In this document: one piece after another, positions 52,026-60,200 of the stretch | Layout of the letters: each line of letters begins with the position of its first letter | How positions within the stretch are numbered: position 1 is the stretch's first letter | Source of the DNA: DASXRU01 sp034665305 | GTDB lineage: Bacteria; Acidobacteriota; Blastocatellia; Pyrinomonadales; Pyrinomonadaceae | Assembly: GCA_034665305.1 (NCBI GenBank) | Contig: JAXDFZ010000008.1 | Location: 255,749-319,748 of the forward strand | Length of the DNA stretch: 64,000 nucleotides | Direction: 5' to 3' | Program-made: the position numbers and the translations under genes | Notes under the pieces: generated by a model | What the model was told of the DNA's origin: nothing | Seen by the model: only the letters and a program-made list of their open reading frames with translations | The model's database searches: none

Positions 52026-54503
52026 ATGCCACGCGCTATCACCGATCAGGACGCGATCCTCGCCGCCGTCGGCAAGCTCGACATCATTGCCGAGTTGCTG
52101 GAAGAAAAAGACGGCAAGAAGAAATACGGCACCGACCTGGAAGTGATCGTCCAGGGCCGTGATTACGGTAATGGCAAGAAGGTTGGTCCTTACGTTCGCC
52201 TCCTCGTTTATGCGCCCGGCGAAACAATCATGCAGCAAGGCGAATGGGGCGGTAATACCTTCTACCTCGCCGTAGATGGATCGCTCGACGTTTACATTAC
52301 GGGTGACGATGGCGCGCAGCAAAAGATCGGCCAACTTGTGCCTGGCACGTGCTTGGGAGAGATGTCCGTGCTGGCCGGCGTCGCGCGCAACGCAACCATT
52401 ACGGTTCCGCCCGGTCGCGATGCGACTGTTTTAGAAATCACACGTCCGGCCCTCAGGCTGCTGCGCAAACTTCCCAGGTTTGGCCAGGCGATCGATACCA
52501 CCTACCGCGCGCACGGTTTTGGTCATGTGCTGGAAGAAGTGCGCCAGGCGACTGGGGATGTGTTCACTCCTGAGTTGCTGGCGAAACTCGGCGCGGCCGC
52601 GGAATTCAAAGTTTACGGCAAGCATCACGTGCTGTGTCAGGAAGGCCAGCCGGTCGATAAAGTCATCCTGATCAAAAATGGTTGGGTGCGTCGAGTGCGC
52701 GGGATCACGTTCGACCCGGAGACGAGCGGGGTGGCCATGGGCTCGGGCGGAGGCATCGGCGTCGATTTTTTGGGCGCCGGCAACTGCATCGGACTCGAAG
52801 GATTCAAGAGCGCGAGCGCCTGGGAGTTCAGCGCCTCATTGATGGCGCGCAGCGAGGTCCTGGAAATCTCGATCCCGAAACTGGTAACTGAGCCGGCGCT
52901 GCGGGAAAAAATTGCGCGCACCTTCGCTGACTTTTCGAGTGTTGATGAGGAGCAGCCGCTGGCCGTCGACTCGCTTTCCGACCTGCGCGTGGTTGCCGCT
53001 ACTGAAGAAGAGATCGCCACCGGTATTGTCGATGGCGCGAATCTGCTGGTGATGGACATGGACCTATGCGTGCGTTGCGGCAATTGCTCGCTTGCTTGTC
53101 ATAAGGTCCACGGCCAGTCTCTTTTGTTACGCCGCGGCATACATATCGAGCGGCCCGTGAAGCCGGGCAGCAAGGCCTCGCAACACGTGCTGTCGCCCCA
53201 AGTCTGCATGCACTGCAAAGATCCTGAGTGTCTGACAGGTTGTCCCACCGGCGCGATTTTTCGCGATCCGCATGGTCACGTCGACATCGATCCGCACACT
53301 TGCATCGGCTGCTTTGATTGCGCCACGCAATGTCCTTACGACGCAATCTCGATGGTGCCGCGCGAGATCCCGGCAGCGCCGCCCGCCGGATTTATATCGA
53401 AACTAAAACAAGCGCTGCGACTCGCATCGTTGCCGGCCGCGGCCCCGTTCGGTGAAGCCGACGACATGGTGGCTATCAAATGCAATCTGTGCGAAGCGAC
53501 GCCGCTGAATCCTGAGGGCGCGCGCCGCAAAGCATATTCATGTGAAGAGAATTGTCCCACTGGCGCGCTGGTGCGCGTAAATCCGCATGAGTACTTCAGC
53601 GAAATCGATCGCACCTTGGGAATTGTGTTTCGCGATGAGACGCACGCGGTGGGACGCAATATTCATCGCAGCGATCCGGTTGGCAGGTTCGTGACTACCA
53701 CCTGCGTGATTCTAATCGCCCTGGCCCTGCTCGAGGGTTTGCGGCTGGGTCGTAATGGATTCGACGCGGTGCTGTTCGGAAGCTGGCTCAACTTCCGTTG
53801 GCTCACCGGCATCGTCGGATTTCTTTCCGTCGTCGTCGTGATGACCTATCCGCTGCGCAAGCAAATCTATCGCCGGCGAGCCGGTGCGCTGCGTTACTGG
53901 ATGATGGTCCACGTTTTCATTGGCCTGGCGGGCACGATCATTTTGCTGATGCACAGCGGGCGCCACACGGGGAGCTTGCTGACGACTGCGCTCTACATTT
54001 CCTTCATCGCGGTGATTGTCTCCGGCCTGTTTGGCGTCGCCAGTTACATCATTGCGCCGCGTATCCTGACCAGCATCGAAGGTAATCCGCTGTTGATTGA
54101 GGACCTGATTGCGCGCCGGGCGGAGCTGCGCGAAAGTCTCAAGGGGATCTGCGAAACGGCGGACGAGCGTTTGCGAGGGCAAATTGAAAGAAAGATCATT
54201 CCGCGTTTTCAATCGCGGATGTTTACCCTGCGGCAATTGATCTCGCGCCAGGATTTGAAGGCCCTGTTGGCGTCCGCAAGAGGAGCAATCAACGATGACA
54301 CCTCGCAGGTTGAAGAAAAGGATCGCCGCGCGTTGTTAATGGATGCGGTGGAGACTACGGTGACACTAAGCCGGCTGGACGCTCTGATAATGCTGCATCA
54401 AACGCTGCGGATCTGGATTCCACCGCATGTGATCTCGACCGCGTTGATGCTCGCGTTGATGCTGGTCCACATTGCACAGGTAGTCTTCTTTAAGGTGCGC
54501 TGA
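52026..54503 (+). CDS. Fusion of two cNMP-binding domains, a four-cluster ferredoxin and a membrane domain
   Basis: 825 residues. Two cyclic-nucleotide-binding-like domains come first (about 55-155, with GTCLGEMSVLAGVARNATI; and about 190-305, with CQEGQPVDKVILIKNGWVRR). A ferredoxin region (about 345-520) follows with 16 Cys in four groups: CVRCGNCSLAC from Cys348, CMHCKDPECLTGC, CIGCFDCATQC, and CNLC with CEENC. This is the pattern of DmsB/HybA-type subunits with four [4Fe-4S] clusters. The C-terminus (about 555-825) has four or five membrane helices with several His (MMVHVFIGLAGTIILLMHSG; LMLVHIAQVVFF) that could bind haem. Inferred role: ligand-gated membrane electron transfer. Partner and electron donor unknown. 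Confidence 0.85.
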   Translation: MPRAITDQDAILAAVGKLDIIAELLEEKDGKKKYGTDLEVIVQGRDYGNGKKVGPYVRLLVYAPGETIMQQGEWGGNTFYLAVDGSLDVYITGDDGAQQKIGQLVPGTCLGEMSVLAGVARNATITVPPGRDATVLEITRPALRLLRKLPRFGQAIDTTYRAHGFGHVLEEVRQATGDVFTPELLAKLGAAAEFKVYGKHHVLCQEGQPVDKVILIKNGWVRRVRGITFDPETSGVAMGSGGGIGVDFLGAGNCIGLEGFKSASAWEFSASLMARSEVLEISIPKLVTEPALREKIARTFADFSSVDEEQPLAVDSLSDLRVVAATEEEIATGIVDGANLLVMDMDLCVRCGNCSLACHKVHGQSLLLRRGIHIERPVKPGSKASQHVLSPQVCMHCKDPECLTGCPTGAIFRDPHGHVDIDPHTCIGCFDCATQCPYDAISMVPREIPAAPPAGFISKLKQALRLASLPAAAPFGEADDMVAIKCNLCEATPLNPEGARRKAYSCEENCPTGALVRVNPHEYFSEIDRTLGIVFRDETHAVGRNIHRSDPVGRFVTTTCVILIALALLEGLRLGRNGFDAVLFGSWLNFRWLTGIVGFLSVVVVMTYPLRKQIYRRRAGALRYWMMVHVFIGLAGTIILLMHSGRHTGSLLTTALYISFIAVIVSGLFGVASYIIAPRILTSIEGNPLLIEDLIARRAELRESLKGICETADERLRGQIERKIIPRFQSRMFTLRQLISRQDLKALLASARGAINDDTSQVEEKDRRALLMDAVETTVTLSRLDALIMLHQTLRIWIPPHVISTALMLALMLVHIAQVVFFKVR

Positions 54504-54507
54504 CTTC

Positions 54508-54706
54508 TTTGGAGTGCGCCGGCAGAGCGCAGCGGCGACGGCGCTTTGGATGTTCTATTCGCGGAGCGGGGCAGTAGCCCGACCGTGAGGGAGGGCTCTG
54601 GTCGAGTGCATGCGAGCGTGAGCCCTCCCTCACGGTCGGGCTACTGCCCCGTCGACAAAAAATCCAAAGCGGTGTCGCGCTGCGCTTGCCACCGCACTCC
54701 AAATAG
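54508..54706. repeat. Nested palindromes: GGCAGTAGCCCGACC pair inside a TTTGGAGTGCGCC pair
   Basis: Outer arms 54508-54551 and 54659-54706 (TTTGGAGTGCGCCGGCAGAG and CACCGCACTCCAAA) enclose inner arms 54568-54598 and 54620-54650 (GGGGCAGTAGCCCGACCGTG and reverse complement). It fills the gap between the converging Fe-S fusion gene and mutS. Confidence 0.9.
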
Positions 54707-54711
54707 TCGCC

Positions 54712-57477
54712 TCAAACGATCCGTTTTCTTAATTCACTCAGCAGCGCTTTCGCTTCCTCCGGCGCCATCTGTTCCACTTCAGCCGCACGGAGTTCATCCA
54801 GTAAACCCTGGTTCGCCAGATCGAAGAGGGAACTCTGCGCGGCGGCTCGCCTGCGGCTAGCACGACTTACGGCCTTCTCTAAAGAATCGTTGTCGCTCGC
54901 CGCACCGGCACCCGCATGCGTTGCCAGGGAAATGGCGTCGCCTTGTTCCGCGAAGACATCCAGCTCATATCGCTCCAGCCGCTGCAACACATCGCGAGCG
55001 CGGGCGACCGCGGGCGGCGGCATGCCGGCCAGACGAGCCACTTCGATCCCATAGGACTTTGACGCGCGGCCCCTTTCCAGCTTGTGCAGGAAGACGACCT
55101 CGCCCTCGCGCTCCGTCGCCGTGATTTGATAGTTCTGCGCGCCGGCCAGTCGCTCCGCCAGTTCCGTGAGCTCGTGATAGTGGGTTGCAAACAAAGTCTT
55201 GGCACAATGCTGCGGCGAGTCATGCAGATATTCGGCAACAGCCCACGCAATGGAAAGCCCGTCGAACGTCGCCGTGCCGCGTCCGATTTCATCGAGCAGC
55301 ACCAGCGAACGCGGGGTCGCGCCGTGCAGGATGGCCGCGGTTTCCACCATTTCCACCATGAAGGTCGAGCGGCCCCGCGCAAGATCGTCGGATGCGCCAA
55401 CGCGCGTCCACACGCGATCGAGCAGCGGCAGCGTCGCCTTCTGCGCCGGTACGAATGAACCCATCTGCGCCAGGATGCAAATGATCGCGGCCTGCCGCAG
55501 CACGGTACTCTTGCCGCCCATGTTCGGGCCGGTGATGATCAGCAGGCGATCGGTCGAGTTGTTCAGGTACAGATTGTTGGGAACGAAAGGCTCTTCGTTG
55601 AAAACTTCGATCACCGGATGGCGGCTCTGCACGATTTCGATCTCGTCGCCGTCGTGCATAGTTGGGCGAACGTAACGGCGCCGGGCCGCAGTCTCAGCGA
55701 GCGAAGCAATCGCATCCAGCGACGCCAAAGCGCGCGCGGTCCCCTGCAGGCGCGAGGTCTCCGCCCCGATTTCGCGCACGACGTTCGCGAACAGTTCCGC
55801 CTCCAACTTTGTCATGCGATCTTCGGCGCCCAGCACTTTTACTTCCCAGGCTTTCAATTCCGGCGTGCTGTAGCGTTCGGCATTTGTGAGGGTCTGCCGC
55901 CGTTCGTAATCGGCGGGCACACGACCGGTGTTGGCTTTCGAGACTTCTATGAAATAACCAAAGACGCCGTTGTAGCGAATGCGCAGGGTACCAATGCCGG
56001 AGCGCGTGCGTTCCTGCGCTTCCATTGCCGCAATGGTCTGTTTCGCGTCCGTGCTGATAGCGCGCAGTTCGTCCAACTCTGTCGAGTAACCTTCGCGGAT
56101 TACGTTCCCGTCGCTTAAACGCGGCGGCGGATCATCTTTGATTGCGCCCGCGATCAGCGACCGCACGTCGGCGAGTTCATCACAATTCTCTACCAGGACC
56201 TCCAGCAACGACGATTGCGCGCCCGCCAGGGTCTGTCGAATCAGCGGCACCTGATCGAGCGAGCGCTTCAATGCATTCAAATCGCGCGGCGTCGCCGAAC
56301 CGAGGTTAAGCCGGCCCGTCAGACGTTCGACATCTGCTACTTCTTTTAAAGAGGTGCGCAGTCGATCGCGTTTTACCTGTGAACTCAGAAGTTCTGCGAC
56401 GCCGCCGTGTCGCGCTTCCACTTCGCCGCGGCGCACCGAAGGACGCAGCAGCCACGATCGTAATGAGCGTGCGCCCATGCTGGTCACCGTCTCATCAATG
56501 ACGTCGAGCAGGGACCGTGCGACGCCGCCGGCGCCGAGGGCTTCGACCAATTCAAGATTGCGCACTGTGACTTTATCGAGCACCAGATGATCCTGCGGCT
56601 CGAAATAGACGATGTCGCGAATATGCGCGGCGTTAGCTCGTTGCGTCTCCTGCGCATAACGTAACGCGGCGCCCGCTGCCCGAATGGCTTCCGTCTTGCC
56701 CTTCAAACCATAGCCTTCGAGTGACTGCGATCCGAACTGCTTTATCAAAAGGGCGGCGCTGTCATCGGCCTGCCATAACCAATCATCCAGCGACGTAAGG
56801 GTCGTGCCGGCGAAAACGTCATCGCTCGATTCCCGGGGCGAATCGACTGTGACTGATTCGGTTTTTTCAGTCAGCGGCAACGGCGCGGTCTTCGGAGAAC
56901 TGGAAACTCCGCTGCGTACCAACGCCGCGAGCGAAGCGGGAAAGAGGAGTTCGCGCGGCGCGTAGGATTCCAGTTCGGCGCTGATTTTGATCCAGGCATC
57001 GGCGCCGCTGGCCTGAGTTGCCCGGAACTCTCCAGTCGACAGATCAAGCAAAGCGATTCCCGCAGCGTCACCGGTGGCACAGATGGCGGCGAGGTAGACG
57101 CATTCGCGTGGCTCCAGCAACTGCGGATCGATTGGTGTGCCCGGCGTTACGATCCGGACGACTTCGCGCCGCACCAGCTTTTTAGTTTTCGAGGCTTCTT
57201 CAGTTTGTTCACAGATGGCGACGCGATGGCCCTTGCGGACAAGTTTCGCGATGTAATTTGCGGCGGAGTGATGCGGGACGCCGCACATGGGCATGGGATC
57301 GCCGCTGTCTTTGTGTCGCGCGGTGAGGGTAATCTGCAGTTCGCGCGCGCCAATGATCGCATCTTCAAAAAAAAGTTCGTAAAAGTCGCCCAGCCGAAAA
57401 AACAACAGCGCCCCGGGATGCTGTTGCTTCAGCTCGCGGTACTGTTTCACCATCGGCGTGGGATTTGAATTAGACAT
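54712..57477 (-). CDS. mutS: DNA mismatch repair protein MutS
   Basis: 921 residues, slightly longer than E. coli MutS. The mismatch-reading motif LGDFYELFFEDA is near residue 30, with the Phe-X-Glu pair that contacts mismatched bases. The ATPase domain has GPNMGGKSTVLRQ and LVLLDEIGRGTATFDGLSIA, and the late FATHYHELTELAERL is present. It recognises mismatches and recruits MutL. An acidic spacer (about 190-225) between domains I and II accounts for extra length. The gene upstream is divergent gmhA. No mutL is in the window. Confidence 0.97.
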   Translation of the reverse strand: MSNSNPTPMVKQYRELKQQHPGALLFFRLGDFYELFFEDAIIGARELQITLTARHKDSGDPMPMCGVPHHSAANYIAKLVRKGHRVAICEQTEEASKTKKLVRREVVRIVTPGTPIDPQLLEPRECVYLAAICATGDAAGIALLDLSTGEFRATQASGADAWIKISAELESYAPRELLFPASLAALVRSGVSSSPKTAPLPLTEKTESVTVDSPRESSDDVFAGTTLTSLDDWLWQADDSAALLIKQFGSQSLEGYGLKGKTEAIRAAGAALRYAQETQRANAAHIRDIVYFEPQDHLVLDKVTVRNLELVEALGAGGVARSLLDVIDETVTSMGARSLRSWLLRPSVRRGEVEARHGGVAELLSSQVKRDRLRTSLKEVADVERLTGRLNLGSATPRDLNALKRSLDQVPLIRQTLAGAQSSLLEVLVENCDELADVRSLIAGAIKDDPPPRLSDGNVIREGYSTELDELRAISTDAKQTIAAMEAQERTRSGIGTLRIRYNGVFGYFIEVSKANTGRVPADYERRQTLTNAERYSTPELKAWEVKVLGAEDRMTKLEAELFANVVREIGAETSRLQGTARALASLDAIASLAETAARRRYVRPTMHDGDEIEIVQSRHPVIEVFNEEPFVPNNLYLNNSTDRLLIITGPNMGGKSTVLRQAAIICILAQMGSFVPAQKATLPLLDRVWTRVGASDDLARGRSTFMVEMVETAAILHGATPRSLVLLDEIGRGTATFDGLSIAWAVAEYLHDSPQHCAKTLFATHYHELTELAERLAGAQNYQITATEREGEVVFLHKLERGRASKSYGIEVARLAGMPPPAVARARDVLQRLERYELDVFAEQGDAISLATHAGAGAASDNDSLEKAVSRASRRRAAAQSSLFDLANQGLLDELRAAEVEQMAPEEAKALLSELRKRIV

Positions 57478-57601
57478 CGAGTTGTCGTTTGTGGTCCGCG
57501 AAAAGACGAAAGCCTACATTGCAGTCGCAAACAGCGCAAGCAGGCCTCAGGTTTTCTAGTGTAGAATGCGCAGCCAGTAATCAAGCATCGCAGAAAACTT
57601 C

Positions 57602-58192
57602 ATGGCTGAATCACCAATTGCCGCGTTGGCGGCGAAAACATTTCAGGAGCACCAGACTGTTTTTGAATGCGTGCTGCGCGAATGCCTGCCGCAGATCGAA
57701 GCCGCCGCAGACGTGATTTGTCGCGCGTTACAGGATGGTAAGAAGATTCTGTTGTGCGGGAATGGCGGCAGCGCCGCCGACGCCCAGCACATCGCTGCCG
57801 AGCTAGTGGGCCAGTATGAGCGGAAGCGCCGGGCGTGGCCCGCCATCTCACTGACAACAGATACTTCCGCCTTGACGGCAATCAGTAACGACCATGGCTA
57901 CGCGCAGGTCTTTGCGCGTCAGGTCGAAGCGCTCGCTGTTCGGGGCGACGTTCTGATCGCGATCAGCACCAGCGGAAACTCCGCCAACGTGCTGGCAGCC
58001 GTCCGCCAGGCAAAAGAAGCTGGGTGCGTCACCATCGCTTTAACGGGCTTAGGGGGTGGCGAGTTGGCAAGAATCTGCGATCGGGCGGTTGTTATTCCTT
58101 CCGATCGCACTGCCAGGGTGCAGGAAGCTCATATAACGATCGGCCATTTATGGTGCGAGATCGTGGATGGGATGGAATCGGGACAGGATTAA
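57602..58192 (+). CDS. gmhA: Sedoheptulose-7-phosphate isomerase
   Basis: 196-residue SIS-domain protein that converts sedoheptulose 7-phosphate to D-glycero-D-manno-heptose 7-phosphate, the first step of heptose for LPS core or surface glycans. Motifs: LLCGNGGSAADAQHIAAELV, the TTDTSALTAISNDHGY stretch of GmhA, ISTSGNSANVLAA, and the C-terminal QEAHITIGHLWCEIVD with the catalytic Glu and His. The final residues GMESGQD come from a repeat (58180-58202), so the native end was probably slightly different. It precedes the exopolysaccharide locus. A TAGAAT at 57562 may be its -10. Confidence 0.93.
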   Translation: MAESPIAALAAKTFQEHQTVFECVLRECLPQIEAAADVICRALQDGKKILLCGNGGSAADAQHIAAELVGQYERKRRAWPAISLTTDTSALTAISNDHGYAQVFARQVEALAVRGDVLIAISTSGNSANVLAAVRQAKEAGCVTIALTGLGGGELARICDRAVVIPSDRTARVQEAHITIGHLWCEIVDGMESGQD

Positions 58193-58202
58193 CAGGATTT
58201 AC
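58180..58202 (+). repeat. GGGACAGGATTAACAGGATT repeat overlapping the gmhA end
   Basis: GGGACAGGATTAACAGGATT plus TAC spans the gmhA stop codon (TAA at 58190-58192) and provides the last coded residues. It is made of two similar halves (ACAGGATTA, ACAGGATTT). Not found elsewhere in the window, but similar words are common intergenic repeats in other genomes from general recollection. Confidence 0.5.
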
Positions 58203-58280
58203 AAGATAGCGTGAACCATGAAGAGGGAAGCAGTGGAATCAGTGCGAGTGGCCCGCACGCCTGCAAGCAAGTAGCAAAGC

Positions 58281-58474
58281 TCAGCGGTCGCGCTTCTTAC
58301 CATGTGGCATGACAGGTCCGACTCCCGTGGGCACAGGTAATTGGGCAGCATTTTTGGCAAGACTGCGAAGGCGATTCGCAATCTCCACCTTCTCTTTGAT
58401 CGGAAGCTTAGCGCTGGCTTGCGACGAGCTTCACTTAAAGCGAACAATTCGGATACATCAGGATAACTCTTCAT
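58281..58474 (-). pseudogene. Small conserved-looking ORF broken by one frameshift
   Basis: On the minus strand the ATG at 58474 begins MKSYPDVSELFALSEARRKP. After a one-base shift near 58408-58414 the adjoining frame continues KLPIKEKVEIANRLRSLAKN and then PTGVGPVMPHGKKRDR, stopping at 58281-58283. Both halves have natural amphipathic composition and join to a protein of about 63 residues, which is unlikely by chance. It resembles small helical antitoxin-like proteins, but the family is not certain. Either a real decayed gene or a base-calling error. Confidence 0.5.
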
Positions 58475-58608
58475 TAACAGTATCTTTCAGCGTCTCTCGG
58501 CCCTGCTCGGATTGTACAGTTGGGTGCGCTATTCAGCAAAATCAGCCCGGAAACTGCTTATAAGTGCCAAACCGCTGTCGCCGTTCTGTCTCGGAATTAC
58601 GCGGAAGC

Positions 58609-58692
58609 GGGGCGGTAGCCCGACCGTGAGGGAGGACTCACTTTGAGGCATATAGTCACGGGAGCCCTCCCTTACGGTCGGGCTACTGCCCC
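58609..58692. repeat. GGCGGTAGCCCGACCGTGAG palindrome pair
   Basis: Arms 58609-58639 and 58662-58692, reverse complements with a few mismatches and a 22-base loop. It lies within the 756-base gap 58193-58948. That gap also holds the broken small gene at 58281-58474 and a TTGACT at 58869-58874, a possible -35 for the LuxR-type gene with no good -10. Nothing else was seen in the gap. Confidence 0.88.
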
Positions 58693-58948
58693 TGACTGGT
58701 AAGCGCTTGACACAGTTACCTTAAAGAATTAGTCTTCCCGCTCGCAAAAGCGACTCTTTTGTTCGGACCTCTGGATCGTCAGATCGCAGGCTTTAGACCG
58801 TCCGAAATAACTTCCGATAGAAATCTGAATTGGCGGGTTTGTGTTTTTGGTTGTCGGGTAAGAATGTGTTGACTCGCGGTATTAACTCCTGAATGGGTGC
58901 GGCTGAACACTGCGCCACCTTCCGCGATTTCCAGCTCAAAACCAATAA

Positions 58949-59653
58949 ATGTTCCCCTCAGATAAACAAATGTCGGGCGTCGCCCTTTCTCATACCTACT
59001 CTTTAGGTGAGAATCCCGAACGCGTCTCCAACGAACAAACTATGGCCTTGCTCGCTCTGAGCCATACCGTGGCTGAGCACCGGCTTTACTCTGCCATGCT
59101 TTCAGAGATTGCCGCGGTCGGCACGCGTGTCGGCGCTTTCAGCACGCGCCGCTTGATGATGCTCACCGGAATCAACGGCTACAGCACCATTCGTCGCGGT
59201 CTTATGGGCCTGCTGGGGAAACTCAGTATCGAGCGCCAAAAGGTCGCCGGCGATAATGGTCACACGCGGGGCAACACTCGCCTGGATACGGTCTATCTGA
59301 TTTTCAGTCCGGAAGAGATTCTCGAACGCCGTCGCAACGCTGGCTTGCCTGCCTATCCGAAAGAGTTGCAAGCGCACGAGGGCAGCGTCCCGTTTGGCCG
59401 CGCGATTCAACGCGTGGTCAGCCTGAATAACTTGAGCCGGCGCGAAGCCCAGGTCGCGCTGTGTTGCGCCGACGGCCTGACTAACGCGCAAATCGGCGAG
59501 AAGCTGCGGGTAAGCGAACAGACGGTGAAATTTCATCTGCGCAATATTTTTTCGAAGTTCGGCGTGAAGCGCCGGACGGAATTGGTTTCGCGCCTGCTGC
59601 AGGGCAATGGGGACTTAGTGACGGAAAAAGCTGGCGCTATGCACGGTGGGTGA
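58949..59653 (+). CDS. LuxR-type helix-turn-helix transcriptional regulator
   Basis: 234 residues. The C-terminus (about 160-220) is a GerE/LuxR helix-turn-helix: LSRREAQVALCCADGLTNAQ, IGEKLRVSEQTVKFHLRNIF and SKFGVKRRTELVSRLL. The N-terminal part (about 28-105) looks like a winged helix of the replication-initiator or MarR kind (AFSTRRLMMLTGINGYSTIR) rather than a receiver or ligand-binding domain, so this is not a standard response regulator. It stands immediately before the exopolysaccharide genes and is likely their regulator. An alternative start is the Met at residue 8. Confidence 0.82.
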   Translation: MFPSDKQMSGVALSHTYSLGENPERVSNEQTMALLALSHTVAEHRLYSAMLSEIAAVGTRVGAFSTRRLMMLTGINGYSTIRRGLMGLLGKLSIERQKVAGDNGHTRGNTRLDTVYLIFSPEEILERRRNAGLPAYPKELQAHEGSVPFGRAIQRVVSLNNLSRREAQVALCCADGLTNAQIGEKLRVSEQTVKFHLRNIFSKFGVKRRTELVSRLLQGNGDLVTEKAGAMHGG

Positions 59654-59720
59654 GTGGCACAGACTTCAGTCTGTGAACGTTGTTGATTAACTGCTCCACA
59701 GACTGAAGTCTGTGCCACTA
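59652..59720. repeat. TGGCACAGACTTCAGTCTG-type palindrome
   Basis: Left arm 59652-59675 (GAGTGGCACAGACTTCAGTC onward) and right arm 59697-59720 (CACAGACTGAAGTCTGTGCC onward), loop of 21 bases. It overlaps the TGA stop of the LuxR-type gene by two bases. Same family as 33707. Confidence 0.88.
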
Positions 59721-59827
59721 CTTTGACAATCAGGAGCCACCTCGCTTTTGAGGTTTCCCTTCGGGGTCGCTGCATGTCTTCAGTTTTTTCAAAGAAGAGC
59801 ATGCATGGGACGGAAGTGTGCTTATTT

Positions 59828-59897
59828 GTAACGCAAACTGTTAGTTTGCGCGGAATGAATGGCGTTGACCGGCGCGCAAACTAACAGTTTGCGTTAC
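59828..59897. repeat. GTAACGCAAAC palindrome pair
   Basis: Arms 59828-59850 and 59875-59897, perfect 23-base reverse complements with a 24-base loop, 20 bases before the start of the small Lys-rich gene. With the palindrome at 59652 it fills most of the 264-base gap. Confidence 0.9.
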
Positions 59898-59917
59898 GGA
59901 AACCGATTCAGAACTGA

Positions 59918-60193
59918 ATGGTAGCTACTAAGAAAGACAAAAAAAAGAAGAAGAAGACCGCGCTGATTGTCTGTCGCGATCGCAAAGAGTTCTGGACCAC
60001 GCAGGCCCAGTTCTGGCAGTGGGTGCGCGAAGGAATCGTTCTGAAGACAGGCGACAAACCGCTTACCGGTTCATTTAGCCGGGAGCATGAAGAGTTAATG
60101 GTGCTGGTCAGCAATACGGTGCTGAATCTGGCGCATCCCAATCACATGCGCGAGGCCCTGCTTTCGCGACGCATGGGAGTCTCAGGGAAGTAA
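59918..60193 (+). CDS. Small basic protein of unknown function before the Wza-like gene
   Basis: 91 residues beginning MVATKKDKKKKKKTALIVCR, with a Lys cluster at 5-13. The rest is a compact soluble-looking domain (EFWTTQAQFWQWVREGIVLK, then REHEELMVLVSNTVLNLAHP) with several Trp. No family recognised. It stops seven bases before the Wza-like gene, so it is co-transcribed and probably linked to polysaccharide export. The Lys cluster is coded by A-rich DNA including a run of eight A (59939-59946), which could slip. No clear ribosome site. Confidence 0.7.
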   Translation: MVATKKDKKKKKKTALIVCRDRKEFWTTQAQFWQWVREGIVLKTGDKPLTGSFSREHEELMVLVSNTVLNLAHPNHMREALLSRRMGVSGK

Positions 60194-60200
60194 AAAAGTT

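Noticed and set aside
58309..58563. 84-residue plus-strand open frame in the long gap
   Set aside because: Composition is random-looking and it lies opposite the better supported broken gene at 58281-58474.
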